Source of the DNA: a virus
Strand: one strand, 5' to 3'
Virus record (IMG/VR): IMGVR_UViG_3300006802_000553
Location: 1-24,274 of that record
Length of the DNA stretch: 24,274 nt
Under the pieces are notes generated by a model. That model was not told the DNA's origin. It made no database searches and was given only the letters and a program-made list of their open reading frames with translations. This document shows positions 12,502-21,041 of the stretch, one piece after another (the stretch's first letter is position 1; each line of letters starts with the position of its first letter). The position numbers and the translations under genes were made by a program.

Positions 12502-15312
12502 CTAATTTCTCTCAAGCCAAGCTTCAGCTTCTTGAAATCTGTCGGAAGCATTCTTCCAATGGCCTTTTAAAGTCGTGCCATACTTATCAGCAACATTAGG
12601 GTTGGCATTTACATTTCCTGCAAAAATAGCGGCAAGAACTTTTTGCCAGCCCATGCCCTTTTTATAGCCCGTATGACCCAAGCCCTGACCTTTTCCTTCA
12701 AGATAAGAAATTAGCTTAGGAAGCTGTGATTCAAACGTATCGTTTTTAGTAATATTAAGAGCTTTTTGAACAGTTGGGCTGGCTTGAAACAAGCCAACAT
12801 ACCCCAATGTATTGACCCTGCTGGGATCTGCCCCGCTCTCAACCAAAAGAATAGAGACTAATTCATGCGGCTTTATGCCAAGTTGAGTAGCAACTTCGCG
12901 GACAACCTGAGAAGGCTTGCGTCCAGTAGCACTTGAGTTTTGAATCATTTGCTCACGCACAACGGGAAGCTGCATATGTTCAACAGATGGAGCTACAGGC
13001 AAACCGCGATCAACATACTTTTTCTTTTTATCGCGGACTGTCGATGGTTCGTGTCCGAATTGAGCAGTATGAGTCTTTTGCCAAGCTTCAAATTCAGCAA
13101 GGGCTTTTTGATTTTTTACGCCAAAACGCAGCTTTTGACCCTGCCCCTCCAAACCAAGCAACTCAAGGAAACCTTGACTGCCGGGAATGTAATATTGAAA
13201 TGCTTGCTTTGCGAGTCGTTCGCCTTCGTTCTTGCTTTCCGCATACGCTCGCCTAAATTTTCCGCTTTCTCTCTCCTGAATCGATGAAGCCTGACCTAAG
13301 TCTATAATAAGAGGCGCGTTATCTTTACGCCGGATTAAACTAGTGCTTCCCGTTTTCTCGTCATAATACCAAACAGAAAACAAACGGCTCTTGGGATCCG
13401 TACCTCCAGCATAATGCTTTATAAAAACATTTTTTCCAGCTTTTAACTTTGCTTTAACGGGAACCCCCGCAAGCTGCTCGTCCCCGGCAAGTTTTTGAAT
13501 AGCCAAGTCAACATAAGGCTGAACATACTCGCGGCTTCGTTCACCAGTTTTGCTAGTAACAGTTGGCGGTGTTTCAGCTTTCCGAATATAAAGCCCAGTC
13601 CTTCTTTTAATGGTATCGCCAAAAACCTGAGTGACTCGCAATTGAGGCTCTAGCAACAAGGTGTCAGAGTTAGGGGCAACAAGTGTCCTTCTATTTGCGA
13701 GTCTACTACTCGCAATGCTGACAGCTTTTTCTAAGGGTATGTTCTGAGCGACTAAGTTGCCAGCAAAGATCTGTAACTCATTAAGGTCTTCAGCACCTAA
13801 CGCAGAGTAATCAAGTCCCTTAATATAACCCTTAAACTTTTCTTGATATTTAGCACCTTCGGGCAATACCCTTGTAATTGCGTCAACCGCCTCCTTTAAA
13901 GTGTCCGGGCGATCTTCTCTTACAGTAGAGCGAGCAAATGCAATCGGGTCTGTTTCACCAAAACGAACTCCTCGATTGTAGTTTTCTAGAAATACTAGCG
14001 TATCCGTGTCCATAAACTCGGTACGCAAATCGGGAATACTGTCTCCTTTATCATCGACTGCATTTTCCATAGCCTCTGCAACAGCAGCGGCTCTGTCGAT
14101 ATAATCTCGACTACGCGATGAAAGATTTGCAAAAAAGTCTTTGTAAATTTCGTTGGGAATAGAGGCTACAGAAAACCGCTTGGTCATTTGAAAGAAACCA
14201 GTCGGAGTATATGGGTCTAGTCCATTATCGCTTGCCCATTTTGTTACAACATCAAGCCATTTTTTTTCACCCATACCAAGCGGTTTGTCTCCGCCTGTAC
14301 CGACACTATCTAAAGTTTGATTATAAATATCTTCGTTGCCCTCGTCTTTCTCTTGCCGTTCAAGCTTAGCTTGAATGCTTCTAAGGCGAGTTAAAAGAGT
14401 AGGGCGATGCTCCGGGCTAGTGCTTTCTACTACCCACTTAGCATTAATGCCATCAACTTCACTGGTTAAATCAGACAAGCTAACAATATCTATAATGGTT
14501 TGAACCTCAGATGAGGTCGCTGCTTGCATTTTCACCTTTTCATTAAGTTTGCGAATAATCCCAGCGCCAGCCCACCACTTGTCAAAGCCTTCTTGCATTT
14601 GATTTAAGCTTTTGGGATCTGCAAAGTTAAGATTAACCAGCCTTGACAGCTGTTGTGCGGCCTGATCGTAAAAATTTAACGCCGCAAGTCGACCCTTTTC
14701 TTCGTCTACTTGTGGCAAAGCAGCGTATTCAAAAGCTTTGTTTAGGTTGTTTTCTACATCTCGCTCTAAAGTCCTTTTAATAATCTCCTCGGCTTCGCGA
14801 TGTTTTCCGTTAGTAAAGGTATTGTGCCTTTGCTGTAACTCACGCCACAAATCACTAAGCAATGCGTTTTTAATTTTAGGATCGGCTTTTTCGACTACGC
14901 CCTGTATCATAGCAACGCCTGTAGCCAGCAGATCATCAGGACTTCTTACAAGTTCTTCTTCCGTAGTAGGATTATAAAGACTCTGAATTTTAATTTGAGT
15001 CTCATTGAACGATCTTATTTGATATGCTTGTAAAGCAGCTTCGTTAAAAGTTGCTTTATAAATCTCACCGCCACCCTGAGGTTTCGGCAAAGTCAAAGTA
15101 CCATCCGGTTCTTGCTGAATACCCTGAGCCGCAAAGTCGTTAAGAGCAGCCTCTTGAGCTTGCTTCTTCATTGTAGGCTCTAGTGCAGCAAAGATCTGCT
15201 GACCCGCACGAGCGATCTCAGGCCCAACATCAGGGATGCCGACCTGCTGAACACGAGTCAAAGGAGCCGCAGCAGGGGCTCCAATCTTACGGCGAAATGG
15301 TTCGAGAGCCAT
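12502..15312 (-). CDS. Internal virion protein (gp15-like) with C-terminal lytic transglycosylase
   Basis: The 936-residue protein is mostly long charged helices, like T7 gp15-type ejection proteins that form part of the periplasmic tube. Its last 140 residues are a lysozyme-like transglycosylase (SLT) domain: LGIKPHELVSILLVESGADP with catalytic E825, then NTLGYVGLFQASPTVQKAL, a GMGWQKVLAAIFAGN helix and a KYG segment near the end. This would open a small hole in the peptidoglycan as DNA enters the cell. The start overlaps the stop of the gp14-like gene by one base, and aaaggaa precedes it. In T7 the transglycosylase is at the N-terminus of gp16, so this arrangement is a domain shuffle. The exact equivalence of the N-terminal part to gp15 is inferred from gene order and length. 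Confidence 0.85.
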   Translation of the reverse strand: MALEPFRRKIGAPAAAPLTRVQQVGIPDVGPEIARAGQQIFAALEPTMKKQAQEAALNDFAAQGIQQEPDGTLTLPKPQGGGEIYKATFNEAALQAYQIRSFNETQIKIQSLYNPTTEEELVRSPDDLLATGVAMIQGVVEKADPKIKNALLSDLWRELQQRHNTFTNGKHREAEEIIKRTLERDVENNLNKAFEYAALPQVDEEKGRLAALNFYDQAAQQLSRLVNLNFADPKSLNQMQEGFDKWWAGAGIIRKLNEKVKMQAATSSEVQTIIDIVSLSDLTSEVDGINAKWVVESTSPEHRPTLLTRLRSIQAKLERQEKDEGNEDIYNQTLDSVGTGGDKPLGMGEKKWLDVVTKWASDNGLDPYTPTGFFQMTKRFSVASIPNEIYKDFFANLSSRSRDYIDRAAAVAEAMENAVDDKGDSIPDLRTEFMDTDTLVFLENYNRGVRFGETDPIAFARSTVREDRPDTLKEAVDAITRVLPEGAKYQEKFKGYIKGLDYSALGAEDLNELQIFAGNLVAQNIPLEKAVSIASSRLANRRTLVAPNSDTLLLEPQLRVTQVFGDTIKRRTGLYIRKAETPPTVTSKTGERSREYVQPYVDLAIQKLAGDEQLAGVPVKAKLKAGKNVFIKHYAGGTDPKSRLFSVWYYDEKTGSTSLIRRKDNAPLIIDLGQASSIQERESGKFRRAYAESKNEGERLAKQAFQYYIPGSQGFLELLGLEGQGQKLRFGVKNQKALAEFEAWQKTHTAQFGHEPSTVRDKKKKYVDRGLPVAPSVEHMQLPVVREQMIQNSSATGRKPSQVVREVATQLGIKPHELVSILLVESGADPSRVNTLGYVGLFQASPTVQKALNITKNDTFESQLPKLISYLEGKGQGLGHTGYKKGMGWQKVLAAIFAGNVNANPNVADKYGTTLKGHWKNASDRFQEAEAWLERN

Positions 15313-15812
15313 TATGTTCCTTTCTTGTATTGAGCGTATGATTGTCCGATGCTTGCAAGGCTTCCAATGCCAGAAGCAACAGCACCGATCTGCTGATAAG
15401 TGCTGGCAATGCCAACGGCTTGACGGGTCATGCGATTTACTCGAATGCCTCGCATAGCCGCTATGTCGCCGGTCAAATAGCCGCTGCGTATATTGCTTAG
15501 ATCCAACGCAAGAGCCTTGCGTGATGACGCATCTATGCCCTGCAAGAAGGACTCGCTTCTAGTCCCAGTAGCAGCTTCCATGGCTACTTGCGAAGCTTTC
15601 CATTGCTCGTAATCAGACACGCGCATGGCTTCAGCTTCAGCGGCCTGTATCCGCGCTGCTTCACGTTCTTCCTGTATTTGCTTTCTCTGCAAGTCCAATT
15701 GGATTTTTTGCTGGGCAGCATTTGCCTTTGCTGATCCAATAGAAACAGCAGTTCCCGCTACCGTTGCTGCTGCTGCCGTTATTGCCGCTGCAGCGGCCAA
15801 GCTAACACACAT
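15312..15812 (-). CDS. Internal virion protein (gp14-like)
   Basis: The 166-residue protein starts MCVSLAAAAAITAAAATVAG, an Ala-rich hydrophobic segment like the N-terminus of T7 gp14. A long Gln/Glu/Arg/Ala helix follows, then GIDASSRKALALDLSNIRSG and a Gly/Ser-rich C-terminal hydrophobic segment. T7 gp14 is ejected first and forms the outer-membrane pore of the DNA channel; the same role is likely here. It overlaps both neighbours by one base (TAATG junctions), so it is translated as part of the tail and ejection operon, between the nozzle and the larger ejection proteins, exactly as in T7. Confidence 0.85.
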   Translation of the reverse strand: MCVSLAAAAAITAAAATVAGTAVSIGSAKANAAQQKIQLDLQRKQIQEEREAARIQAAEAEAMRVSDYEQWKASQVAMEAATGTRSESFLQGIDASSRKALALDLSNIRSGYLTGDIAAMRGIRVNRMTRQAVGIASTYQQIGAVASGIGSLASIGQSYAQYKKGT

Positions 15813-17977
15813 TAGAACGCTACCTCCATATTCAATCCAAGAACGCGCATCTTTACAGGATCAACCTGAGACAGTGTAACCTGCGCCTCCTTGTAGTAAC
15901 CTAGAATATAAAACTCTGCTATGCCCGAATAAGGCTCTACGTTTATGGATAGATCGTCCGTAACATGACGAAGGATTAATCTGTTGCCCTCAACAGAAAC
16001 CCCAAGCGTAGTGTCCAGACCTACGTAGACCTTTGTTATTCTTTTAGGCATTCCTGCCATAGAGCCGCTAGGCAACATGATATTAGCCGGAAGCGTTTTG
16101 ATCTCCGGCGTATAGTTATATCCCACAGTGATGGTGCTTACAGGATCTTCTAAAGTCAGCGTCGAGCTAGAAATAATATGTTCGCCCAAATACTCCCCGT
16201 CTCCAAACACATGAACGGTTTCGCCATCCAAGGCGCTGTCAACAATCCATACGGTGCCGGGAGTGCCAGCCGTGTAGGTTCTGGAACTATCTACGGTAAG
16301 GGAATCATCTGGCGCAAATTTTTCCAGCGCATAGCTGCCATCTCTAAGCACAGAAACATATAGCGTATTGTTGACCGAGCAAACGGAATCAAAAGAACCA
16401 TCGGATGCAGACCACAAAGTCCAGCCAGCCAAGCCTTCTGCTCTGGCGGAATGGAATATGGCTAAGGTTCCATCGCTGTTAACGAGTGCTGCATACTGTT
16501 CGTTTCTAGTAGCCGTGCCGTAAAGCACTGCCATATCTCTAGGAGAAACTATGAGATGCCCTGCCAGCAAGCTAAGATCAGTAGAGGCGTAACTGTTTTC
16601 GGTATCCGCATATATAAATTCACGAACACTTTTGCCTGAGCTTTGAACAAACAAAGTCCCGCCATCAAAAGGAATCGGCGTTACCTTGCTGCTTCCGTAA
16701 GGCGTTTGCCTAGAGACTCTTGTATCACTTGGCGTTAAGGGCTTGCCAATAGGCTTGGCCGCTACAAATTCGCCAGTGGCAGTGAAGATCTGAAGATCCC
16801 TGTTCGAGATCAAATGCTGGATATTAGAAATATCCTCAGAGCCAATCGAGACTTGAATGGCCTGATTGTCCAGCCCTTCGCCTACGTCAAAATTAAAATA
16901 TTGATTGACCGTGCTGCCATATAAACCATCCGGCTGTGATGTGGTTCCCCCAAACCATAGCCGCCCCTCGTGAAAGGCTACAGCCGCCGGCCATCCATTA
17001 GGTGTAGAAAATACAGGCTCGTACCATGTGCGCGTTGCCGTTGAGCTAGATGTGTACTTAACTGATGGGCCACCACCATCAACGCTTTCAGTGGGAGATC
17101 CTGTTATAGTAAACGTATAAACATTGTCATCGACAACAGTAATAGTTTTGGAGCCATTAAGCGCAGCAGCTTCAATGCCCCCGAAGCCATTGGCTCCGCT
17201 GATCGTAACGTTCTGCCCAGATGAAAATCCATGCAGCACATGAGTCACTTCAATAACCGAACTACCAAGCGTAGATCTAAAAGGATCAATATCATACTCT
17301 GCTTGCAGAGTACCTCGTATTGTACCCGTGAGATTAGAGGCATCCGTGTAGCCGGTAATTTCTACTTCGACTGTCTGCCACTTCAAACGCAAGCCCACAT
17401 AGTCGCTACTAAATACAGGGGCTGATGCGGTAACTGTAACACTACCTGTTGTAGCAGAGCAGGAGAGAGTTACCGAATCGTCCGCGAATTTGTAGTACGG
17501 CTGGTAGGTTTTATCTCCGTTTACTGACTGATCGAAGGCTAACGGAGTTATTGTAAATGTCGAAGATCCAGTTCTGCGAATGATTCGGGGAGCCCAAGAC
17601 TGATGGGCGACGATCATTGTGTCGCCAACTTGAGTGTACGTTAGCTCAAAAAGTTCCGAGGCAGACCAACTGGCATTAGAAGTTACCGTGGTTAGCAATA
17701 CGCCATTGATGCTGTAAACGGTCAAGGCATTTGCGCTAAAGGCTAGAACGTAACGTTCGTTCTCGTCGAAATCAAAAGAGATTAGCCGAGATCTAGCGGA
17801 CAGAACATCCAAGTGGATTGTCCCCGGTCTACGGGTAACACCCCCGGTATTCAGCAGAGATACGTTGCGTAGCTTTGATGCGCCATTCTGATACGCGCCA
17901 GTATCAGATCTAAAGCGCATAAGTGGATTCAACTCTCCACTGGCGAAGTTAGTCTGTACCTGACGGAAGATTGCCAT
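15812..17977 (-). CDS. Tail nozzle protein (gp12-like, tail tubular protein B)
   Basis: The 721-residue protein begins QVQTNFASGELNPLMRFRSD and has RNVSLLNTGGVTRRPGT shortly after, the hallmark start of gp12-like nozzle proteins. Beta-rich repeats follow, with FHEGRLWFGGT, FNFDVGEGLDNQAIQVSIGS and a C-terminal beta domain. It should form the hexameric nozzle at the end of the short tail, through which DNA passes. Residues of about 240-295 (VTHVLHGFSSGQNVTISGAN and on to VYTFTITG) look like an inserted FCCH-type beta domain. Its start overlaps the adaptor gene stop by one base and has no strong ribosome-binding site, so translation is coupled. Confidence 0.92.
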   Translation of the reverse strand: MAIFRQVQTNFASGELNPLMRFRSDTGAYQNGASKLRNVSLLNTGGVTRRPGTIHLDVLSARSRLISFDFDENERYVLAFSANALTVYSINGVLLTTVTSNASWSASELFELTYTQVGDTMIVAHQSWAPRIIRRTGSSTFTITPLAFDQSVNGDKTYQPYYKFADDSVTLSCSATTGSVTVTASAPVFSSDYVGLRLKWQTVEVEITGYTDASNLTGTIRGTLQAEYDIDPFRSTLGSSVIEVTHVLHGFSSGQNVTISGANGFGGIEAAALNGSKTITVVDDNVYTFTITGSPTESVDGGGPSVKYTSSSTATRTWYEPVFSTPNGWPAAVAFHEGRLWFGGTTSQPDGLYGSTVNQYFNFDVGEGLDNQAIQVSIGSEDISNIQHLISNRDLQIFTATGEFVAAKPIGKPLTPSDTRVSRQTPYGSSKVTPIPFDGGTLFVQSSGKSVREFIYADTENSYASTDLSLLAGHLIVSPRDMAVLYGTATRNEQYAALVNSDGTLAIFHSARAEGLAGWTLWSASDGSFDSVCSVNNTLYVSVLRDGSYALEKFAPDDSLTVDSSRTYTAGTPGTVWIVDSALDGETVHVFGDGEYLGEHIISSSTLTLEDPVSTITVGYNYTPEIKTLPANIMLPSGSMAGMPKRITKVYVGLDTTLGVSVEGNRLILRHVTDDLSINVEPYSGIAEFYILGYYKEAQVTLSQVDPVKMRVLGLNMEVAF

Positions 17978-18558
17978 TAGCCAATAGTCCTACGCACACG
18001 AGTGAACAAAGACATATCAAGCTTGCGAGTAGTCTGCTCTTGGCTGTCAATGTTACGAGCCAAAGCAAGGTGACGCAATGCCTTCTTGTCTAGGAAATCA
18101 GCGGTCTGAATTTGGTTTGCAACAGAGTATGCAAAGAGGCTCGCCAGATAAGTCTCAACCAAAGACACAAAATATGGGGGCCACAAATCTTCATCAGCCC
18201 TAAATGTGTAATCGGCAATTACCTGATCCGCTACGTCTGCATTGCAGTACGCTAATTTCTGATAGCGATCATAAGCAACGGTGTAGCCGTTAACCTTTAG
18301 GTTGTGCAGCACAAGCATATCGGTCGGCAACTGATAAGCGGCATCCCAGCCATCAAGCGGTGCTTCACTCCTGCGAGAAAGCTGTGCCTGTCCAGAAGCA
18401 AACCGCCAACGATGGCGAGTCAAAAGGTCACGAACAGTATCTTCATACAGGTTCTTAGCGACATTAGCTTCAGTAGTTCCATCCTGAAAAGACGTAATCG
18501 GCTGAGCGCCGATCATTACCAAAGCGGTGGAGCAAATTTGAAGACCTGTCTTTGCCAT
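17977..18558 (-). CDS. Tail adaptor protein (gp11-like, tail tubular protein A)
   Basis: The 193-residue protein has the gp11-like pattern: ALVMIGAQPITSFQDGTTEA near the N-terminus, LYEDTVRDLLTRHRWRFA, YQLPTDMLVLHNL, and a C-terminal WPPYFVSLVETYLASLFAY helix followed by a basic end. In T7-type phages this protein forms a ring between the portal and the nozzle. The aggag site is six bases before the ATG. It is the first gene after the capsid terminator, so it is expected to be expressed at a lower level than capsid, through read-through or its own promoter. Confidence 0.92.
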   Translation of the reverse strand: MAKTGLQICSTALVMIGAQPITSFQDGTTEANVAKNLYEDTVRDLLTRHRWRFASGQAQLSRRSEAPLDGWDAAYQLPTDMLVLHNLKVNGYTVAYDRYQKLAYCNADVADQVIADYTFRADEDLWPPYFVSLVETYLASLFAYSVANQIQTADFLDKKALRHLALARNIDSQEQTTRKLDMSLFTRVRRTIG

Positions 18559-18572
18559 GAAAAGCTCCTAGC

Positions 18573-18609
18573 AAAAGGGCCGAGCGCGGAAAGGAAACGC
18601 GCCCGGCCC
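18573..18609 (-). terminator. Strong terminator after the major capsid gene
   Basis: On the minus strand, bases 18609-18598 and 18588-18577 form a 12-pair GC-rich stem (one G-U wobble) with a nine-base loop, followed by TTTT opposite 18573-18576. It is directional: on the plus strand the wobble becomes an A-C mismatch and there is no T-run. Its place after the capsid gene parallels the terminator after gene 10 in T7. Confidence 0.8.
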
Positions 18610-18643
18610 GGAGGAGGGGGAAAGAGGAGAAAACCCCTCCTCC
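18610..18643 (-). terminator. Second hairpin directly next to the capsid terminator
   Basis: Bases 18610-18619 (ggaggagggg) and 18634-18643 pair perfectly over ten bases around a 14-base loop. The hairpin abuts the terminator stem without a gap and begins six bases after the capsid stop codon. It lacks its own T-run. It may protect the 3' end of the capsid mRNA or help the terminator; the role is inferred. Confidence 0.65.
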
Positions 18644-18648
18644 CTTAC

Positions 18649-19473
18649 TTACGCTTCGTGCGACTGTACTTCGTACACGCCATTAGCATCGATCAGTACC
18701 GTACCCTGCGACATCATCGACGTAGCAAGGTGAGCGGCCTTCTCAGGCACATAGTTCAGTTCAGTCGAAACTTCAGCACCCGAAGCAAGGCCGATAGCCG
18801 AGCGGTGGTATGCAAAGTTCTTACGCTTGTTGGTAGCAATGGGCAGACCCGAGAAGGTCATCCACATGAAGCCAAGCCAACGACGAGCAACCATGCCGCC
18901 CTTGTACGGGAGGTCGTCTGCACCAACAAAGTCAGCGTCCGAGAACGCCGAAATGCCGAGCAGATCCGTCCAAGCGCGAGGCGACACAACGAAGTAACGC
19001 TCGCCATCGTCAGGAACGTCATTGTTGCCGAAGGCAGCAAAGACCGTCTCTACCTTGTCGAGAGTCAAACCGTCAGTACCAGCTTCGACAATGGCATTGG
19101 TCGTGCCATCAAGCGCGGTGGTAATGAGTTCGTCCGACTTGCGACCAATCGCAGCAGCAGCCGACTGAGTAACAACCATACGTTCGTCGTGGTTGATCTT
19201 CAGTTCGTCCAGCTTGTCGATGTAGTCAGCAGCGTAGTAGTCGCCCAGAGTACATTCAACATTGGTGTGGTCGATGGTCATGAGCGGCACGTTGCCGTGA
19301 CGCGACTTCGTGCCAGCGGTGCCGGTTCCAACCTTCTGGAAGGTGGTGCTTGCACCCTTAACGTTCGACTTGGAACGCACAGTGTTACGCAGCTTGGAAC
19401 CCATGCGCTGATAAGCCATGTGGACTTCCGATTCAAACTGCTTCACAAAGGCGTCATTAATATCTTGAGCCAT
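18649..19473 (-). CDS. Major capsid protein
   Basis: The 274-residue protein fits the HK97-fold capsid group found in BPP-1-like podoviruses and some siphoviruses. It starts with FVKQFESEVHMAYQRMGSKL, has TTFQKVGTGTA, a GNVPLMTIDHTNVECTLGDY stretch that leads to YIDKLDELKINHDERM, then an AAAAIGRKSDELITTAL helix and FVVSPRAWTDLLG. The C-terminus has AIGLASGAEVSTELNYVPEK. It should form the icosahedral shell together with the scaffold encoded two genes upstream. The ribosome-binding site (ggagg, seven bases before the ATG) is strong and codon use looks more restricted than in neighbours, as for a highly expressed gene. A strong terminator follows and a late-motif copy lies 127 bases upstream. 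Confidence 0.92.
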   Translation of the reverse strand: MAQDINDAFVKQFESEVHMAYQRMGSKLRNTVRSKSNVKGASTTFQKVGTGTAGTKSRHGNVPLMTIDHTNVECTLGDYYAADYIDKLDELKINHDERMVVTQSAAAAIGRKSDELITTALDGTTNAIVEAGTDGLTLDKVETVFAAFGNNDVPDDGERYFVVSPRAWTDLLGISAFSDADFVGADDLPYKGGMVARRWLGFMWMTFSGLPIATNKRKNFAYHRSAIGLASGAEVSTELNYVPEKAAHLATSMMSQGTVLIDANGVYEVQSHEA

Positions 19474-19580
19474 AATAGCCTCCGTATAATTGACGATGAG
19501 TTCAGTCGGTTATCCGTACCTAGCTTCTTGAAGTTATCCTTACGGGCTTCGTCCGCAATTAACGGGCCTGACGCAGAAAT

Positions 19581-20060
19581 CTAATGAGTGGGGTTTAATT
19601 TCAATGGACTAATTAGTTTAGTATACATCTTTCCAGTTTCTTCATAGCCAAGCTTAAGAAAGAAACTTTCGGAACTATCTGTTCTAACGCCTGTTGTTAC
19701 TCCAACGCGAATAGCTTTTGCTCCGCGAGATATACCCCAAGCTTCGGCAAACTTAACCATTCTTAAGGCTGCGCTTGTTCCACGTGAAACAGGCAGGACA
19801 TAAAAAGACAAGTCTTCTACGAAATCATCGGTGCCAAAAAACGTTTGAATGATTGCCACTGCCATAAAGCCAACAACCTGCGAGTCCCTTTCTGCCACTA
19901 CACAGTAAAAGTCATTGTTAGTCAAAAACACTTTGACTAGCGATAGAACCTTATCTGGATCGTAAGGGTAAATGCTGTAGTGAGGGGACTCAGAGTGCAT
20001 CGCCTCGGTTAGCTTCATAATCGAGGCGGTGTCACTTTCCCTAAGCTCTCGGACAATCAT
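19581..20060 (-). CDS. GNAT family N-acetyltransferase
   Basis: The 159-residue protein has the GNAT fold pattern: IVRELRESDTASIMKLTEAM at the start, VVAERDSQVVGFMAVAI for beta strands 2-4, and LSFYVLPVSRGTSAALRM as motif A that binds acetyl-coenzyme A. Here RGTSA replaces the usual R/Q-x-x-G-x-G/A. FFLKLGYEETG is the typical C-terminal strand. It would move an acetyl group from acetyl-CoA to an amine, but the substrate cannot be told. Its gene lies between scaffold and capsid and overlaps the scaffold stop by four bases (ATGA), so it is made with the head proteins; a structural protein or a host factor are both possible targets. No ribosome-binding site is seen, so coupling is likely. Confidence 0.88.
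   Translation of the reverse strand: MIVRELRESDTASIMKLTEAMHSESPHYSIYPYDPDKVLSLVKVFLTNNDFYCVVAERDSQVVGFMAVAIIQTFFGTDDFVEDLSFYVLPVSRGTSAALRMVKFAEAWGISRGAKAIRVGVTTGVRTDSSESFFLKLGYEETGKMYTKLISPLKLNPTH
19601..19612 (-). promoter_or_regulatory. Late motif copy C, ahead of the capsid gene
   Basis: On the minus strand this reads TTAGTCCATTGA, matching 12 bases of copies A and B. It lies within the last codons of the GNAT gene, in a frame where TTAG is not a stop, and 127 bases before the capsid ATG. Preservation despite lying in coding sequence, and its place ahead of the most highly expressed late gene, make a promoter or operator plausible. Confidence 0.45.
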
Positions 20061-20791
20061 CTATTAAACGACTTGGCAAAGAAGTCTTCGACCTGTTTAA
20101 CAAATGCAGGATCCCTGTCGGCTGGATGCCAGTAGCGGCGATCCTGCATCATCTTCTCTACGTCTTTACGAGTAATCTCAGGCGGTTTTTCAAAGGCCGC
20201 TTCGTCAATGTTCCCGGTAGCCTTGAGCATATTAATTACTTTTTCGATTGCCGCGATGCCCGATGCGCTAGTGCAAGCACCTGCCAAAGCTTCACGCTGC
20301 TGTTCGTCAAAGGTGTTATTCATCCAAAGCGTAACGGCTTCAATGCGAGCCTCCGCAGCTTCTCCAAGCTGTGCCATTTCCTGCTTGTAAGAACTCTCAA
20401 GCCTCGCAAGCTCAACCTGAGCATAGTTGTTAATTGCGTTTTCAAATTGCTCTTGGTTGTAACCCTGCTCGTGAGCAAAGGTACGCCACCATTCGACTAT
20501 AGGGCTCGTCGATAGCTGAGTCCCATCCAAGTAATCTGCCTCTGGAAGCTTGTAGTCCGTTGGTGTTTCAGGGCGATTAGCCAATCGCTCTGCCTCGAAC
20601 TCCTTAGCGACAACATCCTTCATGTTGCCCCGCATCTTTTCCAACTCGCTATACGACTTGGCAAGGTTTTCGTAAGAGGGATTATTGTCTACCCAAAACT
20701 TTTCAGGCAACCACTCTGGTCTTTCCGAAACAACAGCTTCGGTTGCCACTTCTTCTACTAGCGTAGTTTCTTGACTTACTTCTTCACTCAT
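20057..20791 (-). CDS. Capsid scaffold protein
   Basis: The 244-residue acidic protein fits T7 gp9-like scaffolds: an acidic start (MSEEVSQETTLVEEVA), then RPEWLPEKFWVDNNPSYENL with AKSYSELEKMRG, and a YKLPEAD segment. The central part is a long helix with EQFENAINNYAQVELARLES. The end, ITRKDVEKMMQDRRYWHPAD and a helix ending in KSFNR, is typical of the capsid-binding end of these scaffolds. It would direct assembly of the procapsid and leave before or during DNA packaging. An aggggc site lies about seven bases before the ATG. The gene lies between portal and capsid, as expected, with a GNAT gene inserted. Confidence 0.9.
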   Translation of the reverse strand: MSEEVSQETTLVEEVATEAVVSERPEWLPEKFWVDNNPSYENLAKSYSELEKMRGNMKDVVAKEFEAERLANRPETPTDYKLPEADYLDGTQLSTSPIVEWWRTFAHEQGYNQEQFENAINNYAQVELARLESSYKQEMAQLGEAAEARIEAVTLWMNNTFDEQQREALAGACTSASGIAAIEKVINMLKATGNIDEAAFEKPPEITRKDVEKMMQDRRYWHPADRDPAFVKQVEDFFAKSFNR

Positions 20792-21041
20792 TGCTTTGCC
20801 CCTTATTAATTCTCGTTTCGATAATGCCCACTAGGTAACGCATACCCTCTCTGTGCCGTAGCTCAGTGTCGGATATGTTGGGGCCAGCCACATACTCTAT
20901 TGTGATTGATCTAAGGTACTCAATCGCCTTACGACCAGCACGACCCCTAAAGGTCGCGGCCATTATTTGATTAAGTTCCTCTTCCTCTTTTGGCTTACGG
21001 CTTATGCCATCAGCCCCCAAGACCTGCTGGATCGATGCCAT
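20784..21041 (-). CDS. Bbp19-like small phage protein
   Basis: The 85-residue protein resembles the short Bbp19-like phage domain, named from BPP-1, found between portal and scaffold genes: an AATFRGRAGRKAIEYLRSIT helix, a loop with GPNISDTELRHREGMRYLVG, and a basic end. The role is unknown to me, although its constant place in the head gene cluster suggests a virion or assembly function. It overlaps the portal gene by 32 bases and the scaffold gene by eight bases, so the three are probably translated together. Confidence 0.78.
   Translation of the reverse strand: MASIQQVLGADGISRKPKEEEELNQIMAATFRGRAGRKAIEYLRSITIEYVAGPNISDTELRHREGMRYLVGIIETRINKGQSNE

Noticed and set aside
19474-19580. Open frame continuing in phase after the GNAT stop codon, with protein-like composition
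   Set aside because: A frame of some 40 codons without stop is not unlikely by chance; there is no start codon or ribosome-binding site and it runs into the capsid leader.
18304-19584. 426-residue plus-strand ORF opposite the capsid and adaptor genes
   Set aside because: It is antisense to clear capsid coding sequence. Its translation is rich in Arg, Ser and His with no family pattern, and the long open frame is explained by the biased codon use of the capsid gene.
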